DNA of 64,000 bases from Pseudomonas kribbensis (GTDB lineage: Bacteria; Pseudomonadota; Gammaproteobacteria; Pseudomonadales; Pseudomonadaceae), in assembly GCF_003352185.1 (NCBI RefSeq), contig NZ_CP029608.1:5746501-5810500 (forward strand), given 5' to 3'. Position numbers and translations under genes: made by a program. Each line of letters opens with the position of its first letter. The stretch's first letter is position 1. The notes below the pieces were generated by a model. It saw only the letters and a list, made by a program, of their open reading frames with translations, ran no database searches and was not told where the DNA came from. This document shows, in pieces, positions 26,740 through 36,183 of this stretch.

Positions 26740-29166
26740 ATGTCCCGTTCGCTAGACACCTTGTTGCGCCCCAGTTTGCTGGCGGTCGCCATTGCCCTCT
26801 GCACCCCGCTGGCCAGCAGCCAGTTGATCGCCGCTGAACAGGCGTCGAGCGTCCGCGCCTACAATCTGCCGGCCGCGCCGCTGTCCACCACCCTGAACCA
26901 GATCGCCAGCCAGGGCGGTCTCACGCTGTCGCTGAATCCGTCGCTGGCAGCCGGCAAGACCTCGGCACCGGTCAACGGCCAATATGACGCGGCAGGCGCG
27001 CTGAGCGCTGCCCTGCGTGGCACCGGCCTGCAACTGGAGCAGAGCGGCACCGGTACTTACACCCTGATCGCAGTGCCGGAAGGCGTGATGGCCCTGCCGG
27101 AAACTTCGGTGATCGGTGTGGAAAACACTGAAAGCGCTTGGGGCCCGGTCGAAGGCTACACCGCCACCCGCACCGCCGCCGGCACCAAGACCGACACCGC
27201 GCTGGTCGAAGCGCCGCGTTCGATCTCCGTCGCCACCCGCCAGCAGATGGACGACCGCAGCGTGCACAGCCTCGATGACGCCGTGCGCTACATGCCGGGC
27301 ATCACCGCCAGCAGCTATGGCAGCGACACCCGCGCCGACTGGCTGCGCGTGCGTGGCTTCGAACCGACTCAGTTCCTCGATGGCCTGCCGCTGCCAAAAG
27401 GCGTGTACGCCAACCCGAAACAGGAAACCTGGAACCTCGACCGCCTCGCCCTGCTGCGCGGCCCGGCCTCGTCGGTTTACGGCCAGACCCCGCCGGGCGG
27501 CCTGCTGGACATGGTCAGCCGTCGCCCGAGCGATGTGCAGAGCAGCGAAATCCAGCTGCAATACGGCAGCGACAACCACCGTCAGATCAACTTCGCCAGC
27601 ACCGGCAAGATCGACGACGCCGGCCAGTTCCTCTACGGCCTCAGCGGCGTGGTACGTGACAGCGGCACGCAGGTCGATCACGTCGACAACAAGCGCTACA
27701 ACATCGCGCCGAGCCTGACCTGGAACATCGACGACGACACCAAATTCACCCTATTGACCCAGTTCACCCGCGACGATACCGGCATCACCAGCCAGTTCCT
27801 GCCGGTGCAGGGCACCAAGATCGACATGCCGTTCGGCAAGGTTTCCCATCACAAGAACCTCGGCGATCCGGACTGGGAATATTACGACCGCACTTACTAC
27901 GCGCTCGGTTATGCCTTCGAACATCGCCTGAACGATGTGTGGCAGTTCAAGCAGAACCTGCGCTACACCAAATCGGAGCTGTCGTTCCAGAGCCTGACCC
28001 CGGGTTCGTATCCGTACACCCAGGTGGACAACGCCGGCAACGTCGGCCGCACCAGCACCAGTGTCAATGAGGACATCAGCCAGTTCGCCGTGGACAACAA
28101 CTTCCAGGCCGACTTTGCCACCGGCGACATCCGCCACACCCTGTTGCTGGGTCTGGATCACCAGCGCAGCAACAACAACTACACCTCGATCTTCGGTGAC
28201 GGCCTGACCACCAACGTGCTCAACCCGATCTACGGCCAGCCGATCGTGCGTCCGGCGCGCTCCACCGCCTTCTACGACTATGAGCAGAAGACCAACCAGA
28301 CCGGCCTGTACGTGCAGGACCAGATGGCCCTCGACCAATGGCGCCTGACCCTCGGCGGTCGTGAAGACTGGGTGCACACCGGTACGAAGTTCATCAACAA
28401 GGCCGACGCGACCAACACCGACCGCGACAAGGCCTTCAGCGGCAACGCGGCACTGAGCTACGTGTTCGACTCGGGTTTCGTACCGTACATTTCCTACGCC
28501 GAATCCTTCCAGCCCACCAGTGGCGCCGACGCCTCCTCCACGGAATCGCTCAAGCCGACCGAAGGCAAGCAGTGGGAACTGGGCATCAAGTACCAGCCGC
28601 CCGGCAGCAAGACCCTGCTGTCCGCCGCCGTGTATGACCTGACCCAGAAAAACGTTTCGGTAAGCTCCTTCGTCAACGGCGTATCGATCACCAGCCAGAC
28701 CGGCGAAGTAAAAGTCAAAGGCCTGGAGCTGGAAGCCACCTCCGATGTCACCGAAAACCTGAAAGTCATCGCGGCCTACACCCTGGCTAAGTCCGAAGTG
28801 CAGAACGGCGTCGACAAGGGCAACCGCCTGCAACTGATGCCGAACCAGCAAGCCTCGCTGTGGACCGACTACACCTGGCACAGCGGCGTGCTCGACGGCT
28901 TCGGCATCGGCGGCGGTGTGCGCTACACCGGCAACACCTACGGCGACAAGGCCAACACCTGGCTGGGCAAGGCCGACGCCTACACCGTGTTCGATGCCAG
29001 CGTGCATTACGACCTCGGTCGCCTGGACAACAGCTTGAAGGGCGCATCGCTGGCACTCAACGCCACCAACCTGTTCGACAAGGACTACATTTCCACCTGC
29101 GACAGCTTCTACTGCTACTACGGCGACCAGCGCAGCGTCGTCGCCAGTGCCACCTACAAGTGGTAA
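26740..29166 (+). CDS. fiuA: TonB-dependent siderophore receptor with signalling (STN) domain, ferrichrome-type
   Basis: An 808-residue outer-membrane transducer receptor. The signal peptide ends near residue 31. An STN signalling domain follows (about 38-110, AYNLPAAPLSTTLNQIASQG), then the plug (about 150-280, with SVATRQQM, LRVRGFEP and LLRGPASSVYGQTPPGG), then a beta-barrel ending in an aromatic residue (ATYKW). The STN domain fits its neighbours fecI/fecR, because such receptors signal through them. The barrel and plug read as FhuA/FiuA-like, and gene order agrees with PA0470. The ligand is therefore probably a hydroxamate such as ferrichrome, untested. Confidence 0.9.
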   Translation: MSRSLDTLLRPSLLAVAIALCTPLASSQLIAAEQASSVRAYNLPAAPLSTTLNQIASQGGLTLSLNPSLAAGKTSAPVNGQYDAAGALSAALRGTGLQLEQSGTGTYTLIAVPEGVMALPETSVIGVENTESAWGPVEGYTATRTAAGTKTDTALVEAPRSISVATRQQMDDRSVHSLDDAVRYMPGITASSYGSDTRADWLRVRGFEPTQFLDGLPLPKGVYANPKQETWNLDRLALLRGPASSVYGQTPPGGLLDMVSRRPSDVQSSEIQLQYGSDNHRQINFASTGKIDDAGQFLYGLSGVVRDSGTQVDHVDNKRYNIAPSLTWNIDDDTKFTLLTQFTRDDTGITSQFLPVQGTKIDMPFGKVSHHKNLGDPDWEYYDRTYYALGYAFEHRLNDVWQFKQNLRYTKSELSFQSLTPGSYPYTQVDNAGNVGRTSTSVNEDISQFAVDNNFQADFATGDIRHTLLLGLDHQRSNNNYTSIFGDGLTTNVLNPIYGQPIVRPARSTAFYDYEQKTNQTGLYVQDQMALDQWRLTLGGREDWVHTGTKFINKADATNTDRDKAFSGNAALSYVFDSGFVPYISYAESFQPTSGADASSTESLKPTEGKQWELGIKYQPPGSKTLLSAAVYDLTQKNVSVSSFVNGVSITSQTGEVKVKGLELEATSDVTENLKVIAAYTLAKSEVQNGVDKGNRLQLMPNQQASLWTDYTWHSGVLDGFGIGGGVRYTGNTYGDKANTWLGKADAYTVFDASVHYDLGRLDNSLKGASLALNATNLFDKDYISTCDSFYCYYGDQRSVVASATYKW

Positions 29167-29240
29167 TTGCTTGAGCTGAAACAGGCCCTGCAACCAGGCC
29201 GTCCCTCGTGGACGGCTTTGGTGTTTTTGAAGGTCATGAA

Positions 29241-30371
29241 ATGAAAAGTAAAACAATCCGTCGCTGGTCGTTCATCCACACCTGGACCAGCCTGATCTGC
29301 ACCGTGTTTTTGCTGCTGCTGGCCCTGACCGGCCTGCCGCTGATTTTCCATCATGAGATCGAGCATCTGCTCGGTGACGCACCGGTGGTGCGCGAGATGC
29401 CGGCCGACACGCCGCACCTGAATCTGGCGCAACTGGTACAAGCCGCCGAGGCCCATCGCCCCGGTGAAGTCGTGCAGTATTTCGGTTTCGAAGACGACGA
29501 GCCGAACACCGTGCTGACGATCATGGCGAAGACCGCCGGCACCGAGCCGAATTCCTCGCACACCTTCATGCTCGACGCGCGCACCGGCGAAGCCCTGGAA
29601 ACACCGTCGGCCAATGGTGGCCTGATGCTGTTCATCCTGCGCCTGCACGTCGACATGTTTGCCGGTCTGCCGGGCAAGTTGCTGCTGGCGTTCATGGGTG
29701 TGCTGTTCGTGGTCGCCATCGTGTCCGGAACGGTGTTGTACCTGCCGTTCATGCGCCGTCTCGATTTCGGCACCGTGCGCCGAGACAAATCCACCCGCCT
29801 GCGCTGGCTCGACCTGCACAACCTGATCGGCGTGGTGACCCTGACCTGGGCGCTGGTGGTGGGTGTCACGGGAGTGATCAGCGCCTGTGCCGACCTGATC
29901 ATCGCAGCCTGGCGCAACGATTCGCTCAACGCCATGATCGCGCCCTACCGCGATGCCCCGCCTCTGACTCACCTCGCCCCGGCCACCCGCCTGCTGGATA
30001 TCGCCGGCGAAGTCGCGCCGGGGATGAAACCGGACTTCATCGCCTTTCCCGGCACGCGGTTTTCCAGCGAGCACCATTACTCGGTGTTCATGAAGGGCGG
30101 CACCCACCTGACCTCGCACTTGCTGACGCCGGTGCTGATCGACGCCAGCACCCTGCAAGTCACGGCGGTCGCCGAGCGGCCGTGGTACATGGACGCCATG
30201 GGCATGTCGCAGCCGCTGCACTTTGGCGACTACGGCGGCATGCCGATGAAAATCCTCTGGGCCACGCTGGACGTGCTGACCATCATCGTCCTCGGCAGCG
30301 GCGTGTACTTGTGGGTGGTGCGACGTAAAGCGGCGAAGCCGGTGATGGAAACCGCGGAGGCTTCAGCATGA
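29241..30371 (+). CDS. PepSY-associated membrane protein
   Basis: A 376-residue inner-membrane protein of the PepSY-TM family often found beside siderophore receptors, where members are thought to reduce ferric-siderophores or help release iron. There are four to five membrane helices: near residues 10-35, 140-165, 190-215 and close to the C-terminus (IIVLGSGVYLWVV). Conserved histidines occur at HTW, HHEIEH, LHVD and LHNL, suitable for heme. ATG 29241 (MKSKTIRRWS) has GAAGGT upstream. It overlaps the 59-residue gene that follows by four bases. Confidence 0.87.
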   Translation: MKSKTIRRWSFIHTWTSLICTVFLLLLALTGLPLIFHHEIEHLLGDAPVVREMPADTPHLNLAQLVQAAEAHRPGEVVQYFGFEDDEPNTVLTIMAKTAGTEPNSSHTFMLDARTGEALETPSANGGLMLFILRLHVDMFAGLPGKLLLAFMGVLFVVAIVSGTVLYLPFMRRLDFGTVRRDKSTRLRWLDLHNLIGVVTLTWALVVGVTGVISACADLIIAAWRNDSLNAMIAPYRDAPPLTHLAPATRLLDIAGEVAPGMKPDFIAFPGTRFSSEHHYSVFMKGGTHLTSHLLTPVLIDASTLQVTAVAERPWYMDAMGMSQPLHFGDYGGMPMKILWATLDVLTIIVLGSGVYLWVVRRKAAKPVMETAEASA

Positions 30372-30547
30372 AACCGCGTCAGTCGAATTTCTGGAAAGTC
30401 TTCAGTACACCGCTGGTGATCGCGTTGCTCAGTGCGGCGGGGCTGTTCGCCGCGCTGCTGGGCGACGGGATCTGGGACGGCTTGAGCTGGATCGGTCTGG
30501 GTGTGCCGGCCGCACTCGCCTTGCGCGGTCTGCTGTGGCGAAGCTGA
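30368..30547 (+). CDS. Tiny membrane protein coupled to the PepSY gene (59 residues)
   Basis: A short reading frame beginning MKPRQSNFWKVFSTPLVIAL and ending LRGLLWRS. It has two hydrophobic stretches (about residues 13-30 and 38-54). The ATG overlaps the PepSY stop (ATGA), which strongly supports translation. It is probably an accessory subunit of the PepSY protein in the iron-uptake operon. No family name is known to me. Confidence 0.8.
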   Translation: MKPRQSNFWKVFSTPLVIALLSAAGLFAALLGDGIWDGLSWIGLGVPAALALRGLLWRS

Positions 30548-30552
30548 AAAAC

Positions 30553-30656
30553 CTGTGGGAGCGAGCCTGCTCGCGATAACGTCTGTTCATTCACAATCCA
30601 GGCGACTGAGAGTCCGCTATCGTCGGAACGCCGCCCGGAGCAAGCTCGCTCCCACA
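30553..30656. repeat. REPIN after the iron-uptake operon
   Basis: CTGTGGGAGCGAGCCTGCTC at the left and GAGCAAGCTCGCTCCCACA at the right enclose about 60 bases. It begins six bases after the tiny membrane gene and lies before the GST gene; it can act as a 3' hairpin for the operon transcript. Confidence 0.88.
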
Positions 30657-30723
30657 AAAGGCTTGAGCCAAGTCGCTGACAGGCTATGCTGCCCGTTCAT
30701 TGCCCTTGACCGAGACCCTGCCG

Positions 30724-31353
30724 ATGTCCGCTCCCAGCATGACCCTGTTCCACAACACCCTGTCCCCGTTCGTGCGCAAAGTCATGGTGCTGCTGCACGA
30801 GACCGGCCAGCAGGATCGCGTCGCCCTGCAGGACTGCGTCCTGACACCGGTCAGCCCCAACGCCGCGCTGAACGAAGACAACCCGCTGGGCAAGATCCCG
30901 GCCCTGCGCCTGGCCGACGGCAACGTCATCCATGACAGCCGGGTGATCCTCGACTATCTCGACCACCAGCATGTCGGCAATCCACTGATCCCTCGCGACG
31001 GCTCGGCCCGCTGGCGGCGCCTGACCCTGGCCTCGATGGCCGACGGGATCATGGATGCCTCGGTGATGGTGCGTTACGAGCAAGTGCTGCGCGCCCCGGA
31101 GAAGCACTGGGACGAGTGGCTCGAGGCCCAGCGCGACAAGATCCGCCGCACCCTGGCGCTGCTGGAGCACGACGCCATTGCCGAACTGACCAGCCACTTC
31201 GACGTTGCCGCGATCAGCGTGGCCTGCGCATTGGGTTATCTGGATCTGCGCTTCCCGGATCTGGGCTGGCGTGAAGCCAACCCGCAACTGGCCAACTGGT
31301 TCTTTGAAGTGAGCCAGCGCCCTTCGATGATTGCGACCATGCCAAAGATTTGA
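30724..31353 (+). CDS. Glutathione S-transferase family protein
   Basis: A 209-residue protein with a thioredoxin-fold N-terminal domain (MTLFHNTLSPFVRKVMVLLH, NPLGKIPALRLADG, HDSRVILDYLD, the last being the glutathione gamma-glutamyl contact) and an all-helical C-terminal domain ending in the family motif ISVACALGYLDLRFPDL. The start may be ATG 30724 or 30739. Substrate not predictable. It converges on creD. Confidence 0.9.
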   Translation: MSAPSMTLFHNTLSPFVRKVMVLLHETGQQDRVALQDCVLTPVSPNAALNEDNPLGKIPALRLADGNVIHDSRVILDYLDHQHVGNPLIPRDGSARWRRLTLASMADGIMDASVMVRYEQVLRAPEKHWDEWLEAQRDKIRRTLALLEHDAIAELTSHFDVAAISVACALGYLDLRFPDLGWREANPQLANWFFEVSQRPSMIATMPKI

Positions 31354-31361
31354 AGCTCGGG

Positions 31362-31412
31362 GCGGGAGGCAGTGACGCAAAGATCAGCGTCATCAATACC
31401 TCCGCCTCCCGC
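31362..31412. terminator. Nested hairpin between convergent GST and creD
   Basis: GCGGGAGGC (31362-31370) pairs with GCCTCCCGC (31404-31412). Inside it TGACGC (31373-31378) pairs with GCGTCA (31387-31392). There is no T-run. It lies in the 87-base gap between two converging genes and probably ends both transcripts. Confidence 0.45.
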
Positions 31413-31440
31413 TGTTCCTCACGCAACCCCACAAACCGGC

Positions 31441-32811
31441 TCATTGCACCGCTCCGAGATCAAACTCCAGGGGCTTGGCCGGTTTCTGCCCGATGCCGTA
31501 CCAGTCCAGATTCCGGGTCAGCACCATGAACACACCCAGCAGGCCGAACAGCAGCAGCGAGCCCATCAGCAGCGCGTAATCCTCGGCGCTCAGCAAGCCG
31601 TAGAGCAGGCCATACAACGCCGCCAGCCCCGCGGAAAAACTCAGGCCGTGACGCACACTGCGCAACACATGGCAGACATAAAAACCGATCAACAGCACAC
31701 AACCACTGGCCGACAGCAGATACGCCAGGGCAAACCCGATGTGTTCCGACAGCGACAGCAGCAACAGGTAGAAGAACGCCAGTGCCACACCCACCAACGC
31801 GTATTGCACCGGGTGCACCGCCAGGCTTTTCAGCACTTCGAACAGGAAGAAACCGGCAAACGTCAGGACGATGAACAGCAGCGCATATTTGATCGCCCTG
31901 TCACTTTTCAGGTACTGATCCACCGGATCGATGAAACTCACCCCGAAACTGCGCCCGTTGAATGCCTCGCAATCATTGCCCGACGCGCAGCGGTTCATGG
32001 CCTCTTGCAGGTTGGTGGAGAAAAACGAGGTCTGCCAATCGGCGGTGAAGCCCTGATCGGTGACTTCACGTTTGGCCGGCAGGAAGTTGCCGATGAAGCT
32101 CGGATGCGGCCAGTTGGCGGCCAGGTTCACGCGGCTGGTCTTGCCCACCGGCAGCACCTGCAACGAGCCGGTGCCCTGCAAGCGCAGGTCGAAACCGAAG
32201 GCCAGTTCCGTGGCCTGAGTTGTATCGAGTGCCGGCAACGTCGCCCGAACACCTTCGCCGAGCCAGCCCACCTGCGTGCCGGGCACGAAGTCCAGGCGTT
32301 GCGAGCCGAGCTCCAGTTTCAGGGCATTTTCGATCCCGCGAATGTCGCTGATACCGATCGCCAGAAACGGTGCATCGAAGTGGTAATCGGTGAAATCCTC
32401 GGTAATTCCCAACTGCGCCGGCAGCGAGAAATGCCCGCTGATGCGGTTTTCTGCATGGAACAACCGCGCCTCGTAGATGCCACGGGAACGCAGCTCGGTC
32501 TGCACCTGGCCGTCGAGTTCGAAGCGCTCCGGCAGGAAGTACAGGCGACCCCGTTCTTCGCTGAGCTCCAGATATTGCTCGCCGTTTTTTTCCCGGGTCT
32601 TCCAGGTGCGTATCACTTTGCGGTACGGCACCACCATCACCGGACCGCTGATCTGCTGGCTGTAGCTTGAGCTGCGGGCGATGTCTTCAAGCACACCGTC
32701 GCGCCGTTGCTGGCGATCGTCGATGATGCCATCGATCATCAGCAGCGGAATCAGCAACAGCAGGATCAGCAGGGCAATCGCCCCCAGTTTGAATGTCAGA
32801 TTTCGGTTCAT
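31441..32811 (-). CDS. creD: Inner-membrane protein CreD
   Basis: A 456-residue membrane protein of the CreBC regulon, linked to envelope integrity and beta-lactam response. There is one N-terminal helix (about 10-30), a large periplasmic part, and five to six C-terminal helices from about residue 310 (YALLFIVLTFAGFFLFEVLK). The start at 32811 (MNRNLTFKLG) has GGGAG upstream. In other pseudomonads creD directly follows creC; here an oppositely oriented acyltransferase gene lies between them, so creD must have its own promoter. No clean TTCAC-N6-TTCAC CreB tag was seen upstream. Confidence 0.92.
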   Translation of the reverse strand: MNRNLTFKLGAIALLILLLLIPLLMIDGIIDDRQQRRDGVLEDIARSSSYSQQISGPVMVVPYRKVIRTWKTREKNGEQYLELSEERGRLYFLPERFELDGQVQTELRSRGIYEARLFHAENRISGHFSLPAQLGITEDFTDYHFDAPFLAIGISDIRGIENALKLELGSQRLDFVPGTQVGWLGEGVRATLPALDTTQATELAFGFDLRLQGTGSLQVLPVGKTSRVNLAANWPHPSFIGNFLPAKREVTDQGFTADWQTSFFSTNLQEAMNRCASGNDCEAFNGRSFGVSFIDPVDQYLKSDRAIKYALLFIVLTFAGFFLFEVLKSLAVHPVQYALVGVALAFFYLLLLSLSEHIGFALAYLLSASGCVLLIGFYVCHVLRSVRHGLSFSAGLAALYGLLYGLLSAEDYALLMGSLLLFGLLGVFMVLTRNLDWYGIGQKPAKPLEFDLGAVQ

Positions 32812-32976
32812 CGGAACGCTCCCTTTTTGGAATGGAGCGAGTCTGCGAACGCTGTGTGGGTTTGTGATGGAGGTTTTGTGGGCTTTGTGTGGAAATACCT
32901 GTAAAACGCCTTTTCCGACATCAAGTGCAGGACCACTTCGCGCCATAAGGGCAAGGTTCGAACAAGGATTATTCAA

Positions 32977-33987
32977 TTGCGAAACAACTCATTCGACGTG
33001 ATCAGGCATTTTGCCGCGCTGATGGTGTTGATCAGTCACCACTTCGCACTTTCGGGCCAGGAAGAACCAGGCATCGCCGGCTACAACTCATTGGGCGGCA
33101 TCGCCGTCATCGCCTTCTTCTCGATCTCCGGCCTCCTGATCACCCACAGTTTCCTCAATGCCGGCAGCGTCACCGACTACTTGGCCAAACGTGTCGCGAG
33201 GATTTTCCCGGCGTTGATCGCCTGCGCCTTCATCATGACGTTTGTGGCGGGGGGGATATTTGCGCAGGGTTACATCACAGGCCCTTCGGCGCTGATCGAT
33301 TTTCTGCGCATCTCTTTGTTCGGCCACGCGGCAATCGACGAAATCACCCATGGCTTTATCTTCAGCGAGTCGTTCAATGGCAGCCTGTGGACGCTGAAGA
33401 TCGAATTCGCCTTTTATCTGCTGGTGGCGGCCGCCCTGAGTCTGTACCGCCATGCTGCGACAGCCGGAGCAATGCTTGTAGCGTTCTGCATTGCGACCTG
33501 TGTGCTGGGCAATGCTCCCGCTACGGCGCTGACGCAGAAACTGGCCGTTTACGGCGGTGCCGGTATCGCCTTTTTTGCCGGATCGCTCCTGGCTTTCTAC
33601 AAGCAATACCTGAGCGCCAGACATCGATTGGCGATGACGCTGGTGGCCTGTCTCGGCCTGATTCCGTTTGCAACGGGAACGCCGGTTGCCGGCGTCGTCA
33701 TCACGCTGTGCATTTGCCTGGCGACGCTGAGCCTGGGCCTGCTGTATGTCGATCACACCATCCGGGGCCGGTTCGATCTGTCATACGGGATCTACCTGTA
33801 TGCGTTTCCCGTGCAGCAGTTGGTGATCAACAAGACGTCGCTGACATTCGTGCCGTCCATGATCGTGTCGGCGCTGATCGTGATCGTATTGGCCGCGGCC
33901 TCCTGGATCTGGATTGAACGACCGGCGTTGCAGTGGGTGCACCGTCGCAGCAAGGCCCGAACCAATCAGGTGATGACGCCGTCCTGA
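32977..33987 (+). CDS. Acyltransferase 3 family membrane protein inserted in the cre locus
   Basis: A 336-residue integral membrane O-acyltransferase of the OafA/NodX class, with about ten helices. Family signatures: RHFAALMVLISHHF near the N-terminus (conserved Arg and His), FFSISGLLITHSF, and KRVARIFPAL. Such enzymes O-acetylate surface polysaccharide, peptidoglycan or other glycans. It starts with a TTG preceded by AAGGA. The gene is divergent from creD (165 bases) and converges on creC with only 24 bases between stops. Its base composition looks less GC-rich than its neighbours, consistent with later insertion. Confidence 0.88.
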   Translation: MRNNSFDVIRHFAALMVLISHHFALSGQEEPGIAGYNSLGGIAVIAFFSISGLLITHSFLNAGSVTDYLAKRVARIFPALIACAFIMTFVAGGIFAQGYITGPSALIDFLRISLFGHAAIDEITHGFIFSESFNGSLWTLKIEFAFYLLVAAALSLYRHAATAGAMLVAFCIATCVLGNAPATALTQKLAVYGGAGIAFFAGSLLAFYKQYLSARHRLAMTLVACLGLIPFATGTPVAGVVITLCICLATLSLGLLYVDHTIRGRFDLSYGIYLYAFPVQQLVINKTSLTFVPSMIVSALIVIVLAAASWIWIERPALQWVHRRSKARTNQVMTPS

Positions 33988-34011
33988 GCAGAAGGCGGCT
34001 CGCTCGTGTGT

Positions 34012-35430
34012 TCACGGCAGGTGCAATTGCACCTGCACGCCACCTTCAAGGTTGTCGATGCGCAGAGAACCACCGTGCAACTTGACTACTTCTTCGACGA
34101 AATTAAGCCCGAGCCCGGTGCTTTTACGACCGCTGTCCGGGCGCGGCAATGAGTAAAACCGTTCGGTCAGACGCGCCAGCGCGTAATCGGGAATCGGCGC
34201 CGCTTCGTTGAACAGCCGAAACTCGATCTGTTCGCCAACCCGCTCGGCGTCAAATCGCAACACTCCCCGTTGCGGCGTGAAATCCAGGGCGTTCTCCAGA
34301 AGATTGCCCAGGGCCTGACGCAGCAGAAACGGCTCGCCGATCAACGACAGGTCGGCCGCGATGGTGCACTCGATTCGCAGCTGTTTACCCTCAATGCGTG
34401 CGGCCTGTGCCTGCAACACTTCGTCGACCAGCGCCGCGAGCGGCACGACGACGCGCTCCTCGAGCGCCTGACGCTGCTCCACCTGAGCCAGATCGAGCAG
34501 CCGTTCGATCAACTGCTGCATGCGCGCACTTTCGCTGTCGATGTTGCCGACGAAACGCTGGCGTTGCGCCAATGGCATTTCGCTTTGCAGCAATTCGGCA
34601 GCACCGCGAATCGCCGCCAGCGGACTCTTCAATTCATGGGTCAAGGTGTGGACGTAACGTTCGACATAGGCCTTGCCTTCAAGCTGGGTACGCATCTGTT
34701 CCACGGCGCTCGCCAGTTGTTCCAGCTCGCCACCGCGATAGTGCGGCACTCCCACCCGGCGCCCCTCGCTCACGGCCTGAGCGTAACCGGTCAGACGGTG
34801 CAGCGCGCGGCTCAACCACCACGACAGTAACGCACCGAACAGCAGACCCAGCGCGATCAACCCGGCGCCATAAGCCAGCAAGCGGCGCTCGGTACGGTCG
34901 ACATAGGGTTGCAGCGAGCTGTTGGGCTTGGCCACGGTGACCACGCCGATGATCCGGCCATCGTCGCGGATCGGCGCACCGACGTGCATGACCGATGAGT
35001 TTGGATCATTCGGGTCGCTGCGGCTGGAGCGCGCGCCGTATTCGCCGCGCAGGGTCAGGTAGACGTCATTCCAGCGCGAGTAGTCCTGGCCCACCGCGAG
35101 GCCGCTGGAATCCAGTACCACGATGCCCTTGGCGTCGGTGACATAGATACGGTGGTTGACCTGGTTTTTCGGCAGGCCCCAGATCGTCGCTTTCGGCTGG
35201 CGCTCGCCATAGGCACGAAGCAGTTCAGGCCAGCGATTCTCGCTGAGGGTGCCGGCCTTGAAATCGTCCTTGAGGATTTCCGCCATCAGGTTGGCGGTAT
35301 CGACCAGAGTTTCCTCGGTGGACTGACGCACGCCGGGGCGAATTTCCTCCATTACGGTGTTGAGCACGAAATAACCGGTGAGGCCGACAAACAGCACGTA
35401 CACCAGGAAAATCCGCAGCCCCAGTGACAT
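34012..35430 (-). CDS. creC: Sensor histidine kinase CreC
   Basis: A 472-residue membrane sensor kinase. The N-terminal helix is followed by a periplasmic region with a CreC-type sensing domain, a second helix at about 182-203, HAMP (about 205-255), and a HisKA domain with phosphoacceptor His265 in LTHELKSPLAAIRG. The ATPase domain ends with ALGNLLENALDF and GLGLNFVEEVV. The start codon overlaps the creB stop by one base (TGATG). In P. aeruginosa CreBC (BlrAB) is triggered by inhibition of PBP4. Confidence 0.95.
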   Translation of the reverse strand: MSLGLRIFLVYVLFVGLTGYFVLNTVMEEIRPGVRQSTEETLVDTANLMAEILKDDFKAGTLSENRWPELLRAYGERQPKATIWGLPKNQVNHRIYVTDAKGIVVLDSSGLAVGQDYSRWNDVYLTLRGEYGARSSRSDPNDPNSSVMHVGAPIRDDGRIIGVVTVAKPNSSLQPYVDRTERRLLAYGAGLIALGLLFGALLSWWLSRALHRLTGYAQAVSEGRRVGVPHYRGGELEQLASAVEQMRTQLEGKAYVERYVHTLTHELKSPLAAIRGAAELLQSEMPLAQRQRFVGNIDSESARMQQLIERLLDLAQVEQRQALEERVVVPLAALVDEVLQAQAARIEGKQLRIECTIAADLSLIGEPFLLRQALGNLLENALDFTPQRGVLRFDAERVGEQIEFRLFNEAAPIPDYALARLTERFYSLPRPDSGRKSTGLGLNFVEEVVKLHGGSLRIDNLEGGVQVQLHLP

Positions 35431-36110
35431 CAGCTGTGCCCCGGGCTGTAGCTGTATCCGAGGCCGCGATGGGTCTGGATCGGTTCGGCCTCGGCGCGAA
35501 TCAGGCGCAACTTGGCGCGCACACTCTTGATGTGGCTGTCGATGCTGCGCTCGTAGCCGGCGTCGGCTGCCACCCCCAGCGCATCGAGCAGTTGCTCGCG
35601 ACTGAACACCCGCTCGGGTTGTTCGAGCAGGCATTGCAACAAACGGAATTCGTGACGGGTCAGGCTCAACGCCTGGCCGCGATAGCTGATCTGCACACGC
35701 TCGGGATCGATGCGAAACACCCCCGACCAGGCTTCGGCCGCTGGGCGCGGTGCCATGCGCTTGAGAATCGCCCGGACCCGCGCCGCCACTTCCCTTGGGC
35801 TGAACGGCTTGACCACGTAATCGTCGGCGCCGATTTCCAGGCCCACCACCCGGTCGATCTCGGCATCCCGGGCACTGAGAAACAGCACCGGCACTTCGCT
35901 GAACCGGCGCAGTTGCTTGCAGGTTTCGAAGCCGCTGATATCCGGCAGGCCGATGTCGAGGATGATCAGGTCCGCCGGTGTCTGGCGCTGATGCTCCAGC
36001 GCTTGCGCGCCGAGGCTCAGCCAGGTCGTGGTGAAGCCCTCGCCCTGCAAGGCAAAAATCAGCGTGTCGGCAATCGCCGCTTCGTCTTCGACAATCAGGA
36101 TATGAGGCAT
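35430..36110 (-). CDS. creB: Response regulator CreB
   Basis: A 226-residue OmpR/PhoB-type regulator. The receiver has phosphoacceptor Asp52 in LIILDIGLPD, and the lysine lies in VVKPFSPREV. The C-terminal winged helix includes LTRHEFRLLQCLLEQPERVF and ends YSPGHS. It is coupled to creC downstream. Known targets include creD and intrinsic beta-lactamase genes. Confidence 0.95.
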   Translation of the reverse strand: MPHILIVEDEAAIADTLIFALQGEGFTTTWLSLGAQALEHQRQTPADLIILDIGLPDISGFETCKQLRRFSEVPVLFLSARDAEIDRVVGLEIGADDYVVKPFSPREVAARVRAILKRMAPRPAAEAWSGVFRIDPERVQISYRGQALSLTRHEFRLLQCLLEQPERVFSREQLLDALGVAADAGYERSIDSHIKSVRAKLRLIRAEAEPIQTHRGLGYSYSPGHS

Positions 36111-36183
36111 GGCGTCCGAGCCTGTGGATTAAGTGCGCGAACGGTGCCCCAAGCCTGACGTTACGTCAATGAGACCACTTGTT

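Noticed and set aside
32812..32976. Possible CreB tag (TTCAC-N6-TTCAC) upstream of creD
   Set aside because: Only degenerate TCCAC-N6-CCCAC was found on the minus strand; too weak to report as a site.
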